Positions 36,794 to 45,715 of a DNA stretch of 64,000 nucleotides are shown here, one piece after another. Below the pieces are notes generated by a model. That model did no database searches. It saw nothing but the letters and a program-made list of their open reading frames with translations, and was not told the DNA's origin. The DNA is from Chthonomonas sp. UBA1950. GTDB taxonomy: Bacteria > Armatimonadota > Fimbriimonadia > Fimbriimonadales > Fimbriimonadaceae. The stretch covers positions 110,263 through 174,262 of the forward strand of contig DDEQ01000043.1 of assembly GCA_002336105.1 (NCBI GenBank), given 5' to 3'. A program made the position numbers and the translations under genes. Position 1 is the first letter of the stretch, and the number at the start of each line of letters is the position of its first letter.

Positions 36794-38337
36794 TGCTGCA
36801 CGTAGTAGTAGACAGGTTCATTTTGAACCACTTTAGCCAGCTGAGATTCGTATTTGTAGTCGATCATAACCGCAATTGGAGTTCCAACAAGGCAAAGAAC
36901 CAAACAGGTCACCGCGAGCGACTTTGCAACCCGCGTGTAGGTGTTCAGAAGTGCTTCGGGAGTTTCTATTTTATGGACAACCCCCCAGGTAGGCCCGATG
37001 AGACAAGGTAGGCCCAACACCACTGAGAAAAGACCGATGAAAGCCGATCTATCTGAAAGCTCCCCGCCGAGTCCATCAAGGTAAGGAGAGAGCATACGAA
37101 AGCCGGTTGAAACGCCGATCGCATAGGCTACCAACGAAACCAGTATGCCGACCGCAACAGCGAAGCACATGAACCTAAAGAATGGCCCCAGATCATCATC
37201 AGGATGGGAACGAGGATTCTCTGGACAAACGTTTATGAATTGAATCGAAAGTGCCACGGAAAGAGCTGCAATCCACGCGTCTGAAATCCACCATACGAGT
37301 CCCCCTGCAGCCAAAGAAACTAGTCCGACCCAAATTGGATTGAACTCGTGAGGAAGAATTCTTCGACTCATAAGCGCACAGAGGCCGATTAAAAAACTGG
37401 CAATAATCAGCCCTGCTAGAGCACCGGAAGGGCCGGTACTAATTGCCGAGACGATCATCGCATTCGATCTTGCTTCTTCGTCCGGGTTTCCTTTCTTAGC
37501 TAAAAACCGCCAAGATTCAGTATCTCTAAAGGTCTTTATCGCCACGGCGGCCGCGTTCGGAGCCACATTATTCGACTGCAAAGCAGTGAGCATTTCGGTT
37601 TGGGCAATCCAGAGTCGCTTAGGACTCTTAGTTGCCACCATGTCGGGCGGATAGGTGGCTAATTCCACTAAGTTCGCTCCAATCCCTAAGATTCTAAATG
37701 ACTTACCAAACGTCTCGATTAGTGATCCGTTGCGGAGCGTCGAATACCTAGCAGCTAATCCATCGGGTGTGCGAATGTCTGCTTCTCTGACTATGGCACG
37801 TGCCAACCTTTGGATCGCCGAAACGGCTGCGTCGGATCGATTGTAATACAGTAGCGAGTTCAACCAGGCTTGCCTCGAACCAGTGACAGATTCTATTTCC
37901 TGGCGGAGATTCTCGAGAATCTCCGTTTGATAATCATTCCACTCGGAGCATTTTGCAGCGCGCATCCAAGCGGCGCGAGCTGTTAACTTCTGCTTCGATT
38001 CACGAAGAAAGACAGCTTCCATTTGCTGCCAATAGGCGTTTTGAGGCTCAAGTCGGTTAGCCTCTCGAGCCAATGCAATGATCGTTTGCCGTTCCCCCAT
38101 TCGAAGCGAAGCTCCACTCTCATACTTTTGAGCGGCAACGAGCATCCAAAGACCGTAGTCTTGGAGGGTCTTGGGTTGCTTTAGGCTCTCGTACTTCCTT
38201 GTTAAAAGCGACTTGATCGCTTCGACGTGACGTGTGTGAGCACTAAAAAACAGGAAGGGTCGCGATACTGGATGGAAGATGAGCGTGAGCATAGCTCCCA
38301 CGCACGCTCCCAAGAGCACGCGACGCCAAGGGGTCAT
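36790..38337 (-). CDS. Hypothetical multi-spanning membrane protein
   Basis: Not recognised. The 515-residue protein starts with a membrane helix (RVLLGACVGAMLTLIFHPVS), then has a ~270-residue helical soluble region that looks like TPR/SEL1-type repeats (QDYGLWMLVAAQKYES, AREANRLEPQNAYWQQMEAV), and ends with six or so membrane helices (about residues 300-505). It is the third gene of the sigma operon, coupled on both sides by ATGA overlaps. It could be a sensor or effector of the sigma system, by position only. Confidence 0.75.
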   Translation of the reverse strand: MTPWRRVLLGACVGAMLTLIFHPVSRPFLFFSAHTRHVEAIKSLLTRKYESLKQPKTLQDYGLWMLVAAQKYESGASLRMGERQTIIALAREANRLEPQNAYWQQMEAVFLRESKQKLTARAAWMRAAKCSEWNDYQTEILENLRQEIESVTGSRQAWLNSLLYYNRSDAAVSAIQRLARAIVREADIRTPDGLAARYSTLRNGSLIETFGKSFRILGIGANLVELATYPPDMVATKSPKRLWIAQTEMLTALQSNNVAPNAAAVAIKTFRDTESWRFLAKKGNPDEEARSNAMIVSAISTGPSGALAGLIIASFLIGLCALMSRRILPHEFNPIWVGLVSLAAGGLVWWISDAWIAALSVALSIQFINVCPENPRSHPDDDLGPFFRFMCFAVAVGILVSLVAYAIGVSTGFRMLSPYLDGLGGELSDRSAFIGLFSVVLGLPCLIGPTWGVVHKIETPEALLNTYTRVAKSLAVTCLVLCLVGTPIAVMIDYKYESQLAKVVQNEPVYYYVQH

Positions 38338-38771
38338 GGATTGCGATGAATAACGTTGGGTAACTCGAGGTCAGGAAAGCTTGTGATAACACGACGAGCC
38401 TGACCAACTGGAGGGTGAGTCTTCTTCACACTACCATCGAAAGATGCCAACTTGAGCGAAGCAAACACTGCAAGGCATGCAACCGCACCACCAATCAATG
38501 CGGGCGACCAATAACGCACACTTTCTTTTGCCTGTTGCACCTTTGCAAGTCGAACAACTCGCAAATCGAAGTGCCCCGAATCGACGTCCGCCTCAAGGAC
38601 AGCTTCTCGCAACATGTCAAATGCCATGAAAGACAGTTCTTCCTCCTGGGCACATGCTGTACAGATAGCTCGGTGCTGATTGATAAACAGCTCTTCTTTC
38701 TGTGACAACGCTCGATCTGAGCGTTCGTGAACTAGTCGATCAAATTTAACGCAAGCCTTTTCACCAATCAT
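38334..38771 (-). CDS. Anti-sigma factor, zinc-binding type
   Basis: A 145-residue protein with an N-terminal region carrying HRAICTAC, the HxxxCxxC zinc motif of ZAS-type anti-sigma factors, then a single membrane helix (ALIGGAVACLAVFASLKLA, about residues 90-108) and a short outer tail of 35 residues. It directly follows an ECF sigma gene with a 4-bp overlap, so it is very likely its membrane-bound inhibitor. The extracytoplasmic part is too short to be a sensor domain by itself. Confidence 0.82.
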   Translation of the reverse strand: MIGEKACVKFDRLVHERSDRALSQKEELFINQHRAICTACAQEEELSFMAFDMLREAVLEADVDSGHFDLRVVRLAKVQQAKESVRYWSPALIGGAVACLAVFASLKLASFDGSVKKTHPPVGQARRVITSFPDLELPNVIHRNP

Positions 38772-39325
38772 CGTTCACCTACTGCATCTATCCATAGTTT
38801 TCGGAATCGCTCCCGAGCAGTGTGAAGGCGAGATCGAACTGTACCGATCGGAACATGCATATACTCTGCGACTTCTTCGTAGCTCAGTTGTTCCATTTCT
38901 CTGAGCACTAACGTTGCGCGAAGTTCAGCTGGAAGCTGGGCGAGCAGCTTTTCAACCATCACTTTGTTCTCGACTGCGCCACCCTGATGGGGTTGGGCAC
39001 TGTCGAATTCAACTAATTCCGCTCTCTTCAGTCGCAAACGATCCATGCATAGTCGAACACAGATTCGATACAAATATCCCGAGAATGCTCGATCGTCTCT
39101 CAGCTTGCCGATCTCTCGAAACGCTTTCAAGAATGACTCTTGGGCAACATCCTCGGCCTCGTGTCGATCACGAAGTAGGTTTGTGGCTGTTCGAATCAGT
39201 CTGTTTCGATGTCTTGCGACGAGACAACCCAAAGCAGCCTCATCTCCAAGTCTAATCCTACTAACCCATTGACGTTCTTGGGCAACCGGGTCCGCAGCAG
39301 CAACTTGAGAGGCATATTCAATCAT
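38768..39325 (-). CDS. ECF RNA polymerase sigma factor
   Basis: A 185-residue sigma-70 family protein with only regions 2 and 4. Region 2 is HRNRLIRTATNLLRDRHEAE with DVAQESFLKAFREIGKLRD; region 4 is LREMEQLSYEEVAEYMHVPI then GTVRSRLHTARERFRKLW, with the helix-turn-helix. First gene of a minus-strand run in which sigma, anti-sigma, membrane protein and glnD each overlap by 4 bp. A candidate autoregulated promoter is just upstream. Confidence 0.94.
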   Translation of the reverse strand: MIEYASQVAAADPVAQERQWVSRIRLGDEAALGCLVARHRNRLIRTATNLLRDRHEAEDVAQESFLKAFREIGKLRDDRAFSGYLYRICVRLCMDRLRLKRAELVEFDSAQPHQGGAVENKVMVEKLLAQLPAELRATLVLREMEQLSYEEVAEYMHVPIGTVRSRLHTARERFRKLWIDAVGER

Positions 39326-39356
39326 GGGATTTCACCAGAAACACTACATCATACAA

Positions 39357-39383
39357 GACGTAGGGACAAATCCCCAAAGTTCA
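39357..39383 (-). promoter_or_regulatory. Candidate ECF-type promoter of the sigma operon
   Basis: On the minus strand TGAACT (39378-39383) and CGTC (39357-39360) are 17 bp apart, close to the TGAAAC-16-CGTA pattern of several ECF sigma factors that control themselves. The spacer holds a dyad (GGGA-CAAA-TCCC on the plus strand). Transcription would start about 25 bases before the sigma ATG. Autoregulation is inference. Confidence 0.4.
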
Positions 39384-39413
39384 ATCCAATTCATCTTATA
39401 GTAAAATCACCGC

Positions 39414-41033
39414 ATGCCGGTTTTCTGCCCAGAACTTCCACCGGTAATACACCTTCAAACTCCGCCGGTCTTGGTCATCACTCAAGACTTCAAAGCCACG
39501 GCAGCCGATGTCTCCCAGGACTTCGCAACTCAAGTAACGATCTTTCGCAACGGTGTTCAAGCCTATTACGGCCCGACAAAGCTGACGGCTGATAGTCTCG
39601 AAGTTCATCGCGCCAAAGAAGAGTGCTACGCGATTGCGAAAGGGCGTGTACTCCTCATTGATCCCAGTGGGAATATTCAGGCAGATAATCTGCGCTTTTC
39701 ATGGAAGAAAGACGCACAGAGCGCACACATGGAAAACGTGGTCATCAAAATTGGCACATCCATCGTTCGCGCTTCATCCGCCGACGGAGTTCCAGGTAAC
39801 TGGACGATCAAGGATTTTGCAGCGACATCGTGCCCGGAGCGGATTCCACATTACCAAGTAAAGGTTAGAGAACTCGACATCACACCAGGCAAATCGGGGC
39901 GAGCATATCGCCCGTCTCTTGAATTGTTTGGACGCAAGATTGTCACCCTTCCGGTTTATAAGTTCAATCTTGATCAACGAGTGATCGGTCTTAACCCGCC
40001 AAGCCTCAGCTACCGAAAAGATAACGGATTTGGAGTTGTTTGGGATGGCGGCATTTTATTGAAGGAAGACATGGGGCTAACGTTCAATGTTTCCTCGTTT
40101 CCAAAAGCGCTTCCTGGCTACGGAGTCCAAGTCGCCAAATCGTGGGTTCCAGCCGACAAGTCAAATGTCCTCATTGCTCCTCGAAATGACCTCGCTGAAC
40201 GATTCACTCTTGGCTATTTTGAAAACGTTTTCGTTCCTCATGGCAAAGCTGAGTTCTCCAACCTCTCGACTCCGCGAAAATCATTTAGCGTTGGAACTTA
40301 CTTCAACCAAGGGGCCAGCGGGCTCGGAACTACTGAAGCCTTCACGAAACCTTTTGATATTGCCTACGAAATTGGTGGGCCAAGCAAATATATTGGCTAC
40401 CTAACGCAGATCCGATGGCAATCGATTCGAGAACAAGCGGGTCCGCTGACCTCTCGAATTGTACTGGCCAACACCGTTGCCGCACCTCCAATCCTCATCG
40501 GTCGAGATATCGCGCTCATCACCAGGGCTGACTCTCAGTACATCGTCGGGGCAGGATCCTATGGATGGGCTCGCGTCAGTCAGGGAATTGCGTATGAACC
40601 GTTCCCGTTTTTTCGAGTTGGCGCTGCTTTGGTTGGAACCCTCGAAGGCGGAACCCCTCAATTCTCTATCGACCAACCATTTAGTCGAAACGGACTGAAT
40701 CTCAGAGCAGATGGGAACCTAGGATCCATGCGCTTTAGCTATCTCACAAAATACGACCGAGATCGTAAATGGTTTGATCGCGAATACATGGTGAGCCAAG
40801 CAGTCGGTTGCACAGAAGCTTATGTGATGTACCGTAAAGAGCCGAACGATTACCGCATCGGCCTTCGACTGAGACTTGATTCGATTCTAGATGTCTTCCA
40901 GCAACGAAACTTCACAAGGAAAGAGGCACCCAAGACGTATGTCTTGAGCACCCCGTTACTCGCGCCTGGCAAGAAGCCAACTATGACAACAATCGATTCG
41001 CGGCGCTCAGCACCGCTCGATAAGACGCCCTAG
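39414..41033 (+). CDS. LptD/OstA-like outer-membrane assembly protein
   Basis: A 539-residue protein. Residues about 30-115 read as an OstA/LptA beta-jellyroll (QAYYGPTKLTADSLEVHRAK, then IQADNLRFSWKKD), and the C-terminal ~350 residues look like alternating beta strands as in the LptD barrel (PSLSYRKDNGFGVVWDGGIL). LptD relatives insert lipopolysaccharide in the outer membrane, so the host should be diderm. No signal peptide is seen and an in-frame TAA four codons before the ATG blocks a longer N-terminus. A TATAGT box (39397-39402) lies 11 bases before the ATG. Its 3' end overlaps the convergent leuA by 53 bp. Confidence 0.65.
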   Translation: MPVFCPELPPVIHLQTPPVLVITQDFKATAADVSQDFATQVTIFRNGVQAYYGPTKLTADSLEVHRAKEECYAIAKGRVLLIDPSGNIQADNLRFSWKKDAQSAHMENVVIKIGTSIVRASSADGVPGNWTIKDFAATSCPERIPHYQVKVRELDITPGKSGRAYRPSLELFGRKIVTLPVYKFNLDQRVIGLNPPSLSYRKDNGFGVVWDGGILLKEDMGLTFNVSSFPKALPGYGVQVAKSWVPADKSNVLIAPRNDLAERFTLGYFENVFVPHGKAEFSNLSTPRKSFSVGTYFNQGASGLGTTEAFTKPFDIAYEIGGPSKYIGYLTQIRWQSIREQAGPLTSRIVLANTVAAPPILIGRDIALITRADSQYIVGAGSYGWARVSQGIAYEPFPFFRVGAALVGTLEGGTPQFSIDQPFSRNGLNLRADGNLGSMRFSYLTKYDRDRKWFDREYMVSQAVGCTEAYVMYRKEPNDYRIGLRLRLDSILDVFQQRNFTRKEAPKTYVLSTPLLAPGKKPTMTTIDSRRSAPLDKTP

Positions 41034-42633
41034 TCGCGTTTTCATCCGTACCAACGCCCCAAAGAACCTTCGTGCCCAACTGAAGCTTTACGTATGCGGC
41101 AGCTTTCGCCGAAGCGCCAAAGCTAAGTGAATGCTCGCTGTAATCGAGAATTTCGAACTTTGCGATGGATGAAAGCGCATTCACAAACGCGGCAATCGGA
41201 CCATTTCCGGAACCATCGAATGGCCGCTCGCGACCTTCTTGTAGCAAAACCGCGGTGCATACATACTCATTCGAATGTTGCTCTCCTTCGTCATGCACTA
41301 AATCGAGGGGCGATTTTCGTTCGAGGTATTCGTTCATAAAAGCAACGACTATCTCTTCCCCGCCAATCTCTTTGCCAGTTCTCTCGGCTAATGACTGAAT
41401 GACCTGTGAAAACTCCGGTTGCATCGCACGAGGCAGATCAAAACCAGCTTCCTCTTTTAGGACATAGGCGACGCCGCCTTTTCCACTTTGACTGTTTACT
41501 CGGATGATCGTGGTGTAGTCACGACCAATATCTTTGGGGTCAATGGGAATATACGGGACATCCCAAATCTTTGTGGGATCATCGCTCCATTCCTTCATTC
41601 CCTTGCTAATAGCGTCTTGGTGTGACCCGGAAAAGGCAGTGAACACAAGTTCACCGGAATAAGGGTGACGAATATGAATCGGGTTGTCCGTGCACTTAGT
41701 AACCAGCGCACTCACTTCGTCAAGATGAGAGAGATCGAGCCGAGGGCTAACCCCTTGAGAATATAGGTTCAACGCGAGGGTAACCAAGTCAACGTTACCG
41801 GTTCGTTCTCCGTAACCGAACAAGGTCCCTTCTACACGATCAGCACCAGCCATCTGTCCAAGTTCGGCGGCGGCTACCGCTGTTCCGCGGTCATTGTGGG
41901 TATGCAGGCTGATCTCAGCTAGATCGCGTCGTTTAAGGTTGCGGCAAACCCACTCTATTTGGTCTGCATAAATGTTCGGTGTCGCTAACTCAACTGTAGA
42001 AGGAAGGTTGAGGATGATCTTCTTCTCTGGAGTCGGTTGCCATACATCCATGACAGCGTCGCAAACCCGAACTGCAAAGTCCAGTTCAGTCCCGGTAAAG
42101 CTTTCCGGCGAATACTCATACCTAAAATTAGTTTCAGGCATTTTCTCGACGTAATCTTTGACCAGCTTGGTGCCTTCGACGGCAAGACCAAGGACGCCTT
42201 CCTGATCCATTCTGAAAACAACGCGTCGCTGTACGGTCGAGGTGGAGTTGTAGAGGTGCAAAATGACGTTCTTTGCGCCTTTCACCGCTTCGAATGTTCT
42301 TTCGATTAGGTGCGGACGAGCTTGGGTGAGGAACTGAATCCAAACATCGTCAGGAATTAGGTTGTTATCGATGAGCGTTCTGACAAAGTCAAACTCAACC
42401 TGAGCTGCCGATGGGAACCCGACTTCAATCTCTTTGATGCCTATCCGAACGAGAAGCTCAAAGAGCTCAAGCTTCTCGGCCACATTCATGGGTTCGACGA
42501 GAGCTTGATTTCCGTCACGAAGATCCACCGAAACCCAAGTAGGAGCACGTTCAATGGTTTTGTTTGGCCATTGGCGGTCGGGAAGGTCGATCTTCGGAAA
42601 TGCGCGATACTTGCGCGAAGGTTCCGAGAGCAT
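40981..42633 (-). CDS. leuA: 2-isopropylmalate synthase (LeuA type 2)
   Basis: A 550-residue enzyme that condenses acetyl-CoA with 2-oxoisovalerate, the first step of leucine synthesis. The N-terminal FPKIDLPDRQWPNK and VSVDLRDGNQALVEPM, the metal site HTHNDRGTAVAAAELG and the GERTGNVDLVTLALNLYSQG block place it in the longer actinobacterial-type group; a C-terminal LeuA regulatory domain (about residues 430-550) should give leucine feedback. ATG at 42633 matches the family start; the open frame runs 98 codons further up into the sdhA promoter region and is not coding there. Tail-to-tail overlap with the LptD-like gene. Confidence 0.95.
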   Translation of the reverse strand: MLSEPSRKYRAFPKIDLPDRQWPNKTIERAPTWVSVDLRDGNQALVEPMNVAEKLELFELLVRIGIKEIEVGFPSAAQVEFDFVRTLIDNNLIPDDVWIQFLTQARPHLIERTFEAVKGAKNVILHLYNSTSTVQRRVVFRMDQEGVLGLAVEGTKLVKDYVEKMPETNFRYEYSPESFTGTELDFAVRVCDAVMDVWQPTPEKKIILNLPSTVELATPNIYADQIEWVCRNLKRRDLAEISLHTHNDRGTAVAAAELGQMAGADRVEGTLFGYGERTGNVDLVTLALNLYSQGVSPRLDLSHLDEVSALVTKCTDNPIHIRHPYSGELVFTAFSGSHQDAISKGMKEWSDDPTKIWDVPYIPIDPKDIGRDYTTIIRVNSQSGKGGVAYVLKEEAGFDLPRAMQPEFSQVIQSLAERTGKEIGGEEIVVAFMNEYLERKSPLDLVHDEGEQHSNEYVCTAVLLQEGRERPFDGSGNGPIAAFVNALSSIAKFEILDYSEHSLSFGASAKAAAYVKLQLGTKVLWGVGTDENATRASYRAVLSAANRLLS

Positions 42634-42786
42634 ATTTCTATTCTGACATGCCTTCAAAAAAGCAAGCACGGTAACAACCCTAGCGCCAATAGGCGCAACC
42701 TTTGGGAACGGCAAGAGCGAATTCAACTCGGTACACTGCGTGTGTCGCTTGACGCACACCCCGAGGTTGCGTAGCGCGAACGAGTC

Positions 42787-44715
42787 ATGGCAGCACAGAG
42801 AACGGTCGTTGTCGTCGGAGGAGGTCTTGCGGGCCTCATGACAGTTATGAAGCTTGCAGAGGCTGGCCACAAGGTCAAGCTTTTCAGCTTGGTGCCGGTG
42901 AAGAGGTCGCACAGCGTGTGCGCTCAAGGCGGTATCAACGGAGCGGTAAACCTCCGAGGCGAAGGTGACTCTCCCTACCTACACTTTGAAGACACCATCA
43001 CTGGCGGTGACTTCCTTAACCACCAGCCGCCTGTCATGCGAATGGCAGAACGCGCACCGGCGATCATTTACTTACTTGATCGCATGGGTGTTCCCTTCAA
43101 TCGAACTGCGGAAGGTTTGCTTTCTTTCCGTCGATTCGGCGGAACGCTTAAACACCGCACTGCCTACGCAGGTGCAACGACGGGTCAGCAGCTTCTTTAC
43201 GCCCTAGATGAGCAGGTTCGAAAGTGGGAAACCTCTGGACTTGTTGAGAAGTATGAAGGCTGGGACTTCTTAGGAATCATCAAGAACGCAGAAGGCGCTT
43301 GTGTTGGTATCACCGCACAGGATCTTCGCACGATGGAGATTCAATCGTTTGCTTGTGATGCCGCAGTTATGGCCACAGGCGGAAATGGCCTGATCTTTGG
43401 TCGCAGCACAAACTCAATTATCAACACGGGTTCACCGGTTTCGATCTGTTACCAAGAGGGCGTTAAGTACGGCAACCCAGAAATGGTTCAGATTCACCCG
43501 ACCGCAATTCCTGGCGAAGACAAATGCCGTCTGATCTCAGAATCAGTTCGTGGTGAAGGTGGACGAGTCTGGGTTCCGCGAGATCCAATGGACGCTCGCC
43601 CAGCGGCTGATATTCCAGAAAAAGATCGATGGTATGTCTGCGAAGAGATGGACCCCAAGTACGGCAACCTTCTCTCAAGAGATATTGTCAGCTTTATCAT
43701 CTACTGCACTTGCCGAATGGGCAAGGGTATCAAGGGGCGTCAACAGGTTTATCTGGACATCACTCAGCTCCACCAGAGCCGAGGTGGTCCTTACACACGA
43801 GATCAAATCAACGACAAACTCGAAGGCGTTCTCGAAATTTACGAGAAGTTCATGCGCGAAGATCCGATTACGGTTCCCATGCGCATCTATCCTGCCGTTC
43901 ACTACACCATGGGTGGACTTTGGGTTGACTACGAGCTGAACTCTGATGGCTCGTGGAACGTTGACAGTCACCGCAACCAAATGACCAATATCCCTGGTCT
44001 ATACGCTGCCGGAGAGTGTGACTTCCAATATCATGGCGCAAACCGACTTGGTGCAAACGCTCTCCTGACCTGCCTTGTAGGTGGCGAGATCGCGGCCCAA
44101 GGCGTCATGGCTTATGTTCAGAATATGCCGGCAAGCGGCGCGGATACTTCGGCGCAGTTGGTTGTCGATGCGACCTCTAAGCACCAAGCCGAGTACAACT
44201 CCCTCAAGAAGAGCAACGGTACCGAAAACCCCTATCGGCTTCACGCAGAACTTGCGGAAACCATGTGGAACAACTGCGGCATCTGGCGTGTTCAATCTGA
44301 TCTTCTTAAAGCGAAGGACAAGTTGGACGAGTTGGCTGTTCGAGCAAAGCAAGTCGACATGGTCGACGATAGCGGCTGGAACAACCAAGCCGTTCCGTTC
44401 GCTCGCGCTGTCATTCATATGATCGAGCAATCCAAGGCGATTGTAGGTGGAGCTATCATCCGCGACGAATCGCGAGGTGCGCACTTTAAGATGGACACTC
44501 CGGCGCGAGACGACACTAACTGGCTGAAGACAACCTTGGCAAGCTATGAAAAGGCGGGTCCAAAGTTCGAGTTTGAGCCTATCGACTGCCGCTACATCGC
44601 TCCACGAGCCCGAAAGTATGCGGTCAACCAACTCAGCATCGTTAAGAAGCTGATGGGTGAGAACTTCCTCGAAGGTTTTGGTGCCGCTGCAACAAAACCT
44701 ACTGAGCAAAAGTAA
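42787..44715 (+). CDS. sdhA: Succinate dehydrogenase/fumarate reductase flavoprotein subunit
   Basis: A 642-residue flavoprotein of the Bacillus/Bacteroidetes-type (type B) group. The FAD dinucleotide loop VVVVGGGLAGLMTVMKLAEAG, the flavin-attachment region HSVCAQGGINGAVNLRGEGD, the active-site block HPTAIPGEDKCRLISESVRG with the catalytic Arg region GGLWVDYE, and GLYAAGECDFQYHGANRLGA are clear. It oxidises succinate to fumarate and passes electrons to SdhB. No sdhB or sdhC is next to it; a strong terminator follows, so the other subunits must be encoded elsewhere, or upstream cotranscription is absent. Confidence 0.96.
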   Translation: MAAQRTVVVVGGGLAGLMTVMKLAEAGHKVKLFSLVPVKRSHSVCAQGGINGAVNLRGEGDSPYLHFEDTITGGDFLNHQPPVMRMAERAPAIIYLLDRMGVPFNRTAEGLLSFRRFGGTLKHRTAYAGATTGQQLLYALDEQVRKWETSGLVEKYEGWDFLGIIKNAEGACVGITAQDLRTMEIQSFACDAAVMATGGNGLIFGRSTNSIINTGSPVSICYQEGVKYGNPEMVQIHPTAIPGEDKCRLISESVRGEGGRVWVPRDPMDARPAADIPEKDRWYVCEEMDPKYGNLLSRDIVSFIIYCTCRMGKGIKGRQQVYLDITQLHQSRGGPYTRDQINDKLEGVLEIYEKFMREDPITVPMRIYPAVHYTMGGLWVDYELNSDGSWNVDSHRNQMTNIPGLYAAGECDFQYHGANRLGANALLTCLVGGEIAAQGVMAYVQNMPASGADTSAQLVVDATSKHQAEYNSLKKSNGTENPYRLHAELAETMWNNCGIWRVQSDLLKAKDKLDELAVRAKQVDMVDDSGWNNQAVPFARAVIHMIEQSKAIVGGAIIRDESRGAHFKMDTPARDDTNWLKTTLASYEKAGPKFEFEPIDCRYIAPRARKYAVNQLSIVKKLMGENFLEGFGAAATKPTEQK

Positions 44716-44735
44716 AGGAACTCTCGACGTAAACT

Positions 44736-44775
44736 CAAGCGGGGTTCAGTTCAATTAAGAACTGAACCCCGCTTG
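44736..44775. terminator. Bidirectional intrinsic terminator
   Basis: A perfect 17-bp stem (44736-44752 with 44759-44775) with loop AATTAA, followed by TTTT on the plus strand, between the convergent sdhA and PEP-CTERM genes. Confidence 0.88.
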
Positions 44776-44786
44776 TTTTGTCTTGC

Positions 44787-45482
44787 TTACTTGGATCGGC
44801 GGCGTCGAACGAATGCGACAACACCGGCTCCGAGAGCGAGCATCGACATTGGCTCAGGAACAGGCTCAGCCGTCACACTTAGGCTTGGGCGAGCGCTAGC
44901 TGAACTATTCGAGTATCCGGCCCATGTCGCAGCTGTAGTTGCAGTGTCTGCGATGATAACAAATCGCAAGGTCTGACCACTGCTCAAAACACTATTCACT
45001 GCCGTTTGGCCAGCACCAGAAAGATCGAACGTGTAAACGTCCTTCTTGCCATTGTTGGCAGTACCAGTGGAGTCAAAACTTCCGGTTCCAATCAGAACTG
45101 GCGAGAGTGAACTCGCGTTATCGCTGAATTTGAGTCCTTGGCTTCGAATCGCGCTGGACAGACCGTCTGTCGCGATGTAGAAGTTAAGGTCGCCTGGCTT
45201 TGTCCACGAAGCATTGGATTCAGTGAAAGTGAGTGAAAGACTCTTGGCAACAGACCCGGCACCGAAAGCAAAGTCACTTGCAGCAAAGTCGATCACACCG
45301 TAGGAAGCATTGTTTCCATTACTAGAACCCTCAATATTGAAGTAGTTCATTCCAGATGAACCTGAGCGAGGACCAGCAGGTTGAATCGTAGCGTTGTCCG
45401 TAGCCAAACCACTCATGGTCTGAGCGGAAGCATTGACGAGAATAGTTGCTATTGCAGCACAGCTAAGCACGAATTTGTACAT
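44787..45482 (-). CDS. PEP-CTERM sorting-domain protein
   Basis: A 231-residue exported protein. Signal peptide (FVLSCAAIATILVNASAQ), a beta-rich, Ser/Asn/Gly-rich body, and a C-terminal PEP-CTERM tail: VPEPMSMLALGAGVVAFVRR, i.e. the PEP motif, a membrane helix and an Arg cluster. Such proteins are cut and sorted by an exosortase, which is not in the window, and often belong to biofilm or exopolysaccharide matrices. A clear AAGGAG Shine-Dalgarno precedes the ATG. Confidence 0.9.
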   Translation of the reverse strand: MYKFVLSCAAIATILVNASAQTMSGLATDNATIQPAGPRSGSSGMNYFNIEGSSNGNNASYGVIDFAASDFAFGAGSVAKSLSLTFTESNASWTKPGDLNFYIATDGLSSAIRSQGLKFSDNASSLSPVLIGTGSFDSTGTANNGKKDVYTFDLSGAGQTAVNSVLSSGQTLRFVIIADTATTAATWAGYSNSSASARPSLSVTAEPVPEPMSMLALGAGVVAFVRRRRSK

Positions 45483-45715
45483 TGTTCTCCTTTGTCGTCA
45501 CAAGGTTCGACGCGTCGTAGAAGCACGACCACTTCATCATCACCCATGAAGGTTAATTGGGTGTAAAGATGGGAATAACATTGGGTTAAGATTGCTCATA
45601 AGCCCGTGATTAAAGAATCTTTCACCAGCCTGAAAGAACGCCTACTATACTTTTTGTTGCTATAAGGATTATTTGCCGTATCTATTCCTATTGAACAAAG
45701 TCAGTAAATTCCGAA

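Noticed and set aside
42634..42927. N-terminal extension of leuA by 98 codons
   Set aside because: The extension is not family-like and overlaps the divergent sdhA start; ATG 42633 matches known LeuA N-termini.
43999..44709. 236-codon minus-strand ORF
   Set aside because: Complete shadow of sdhA; no ribosome site or motif.
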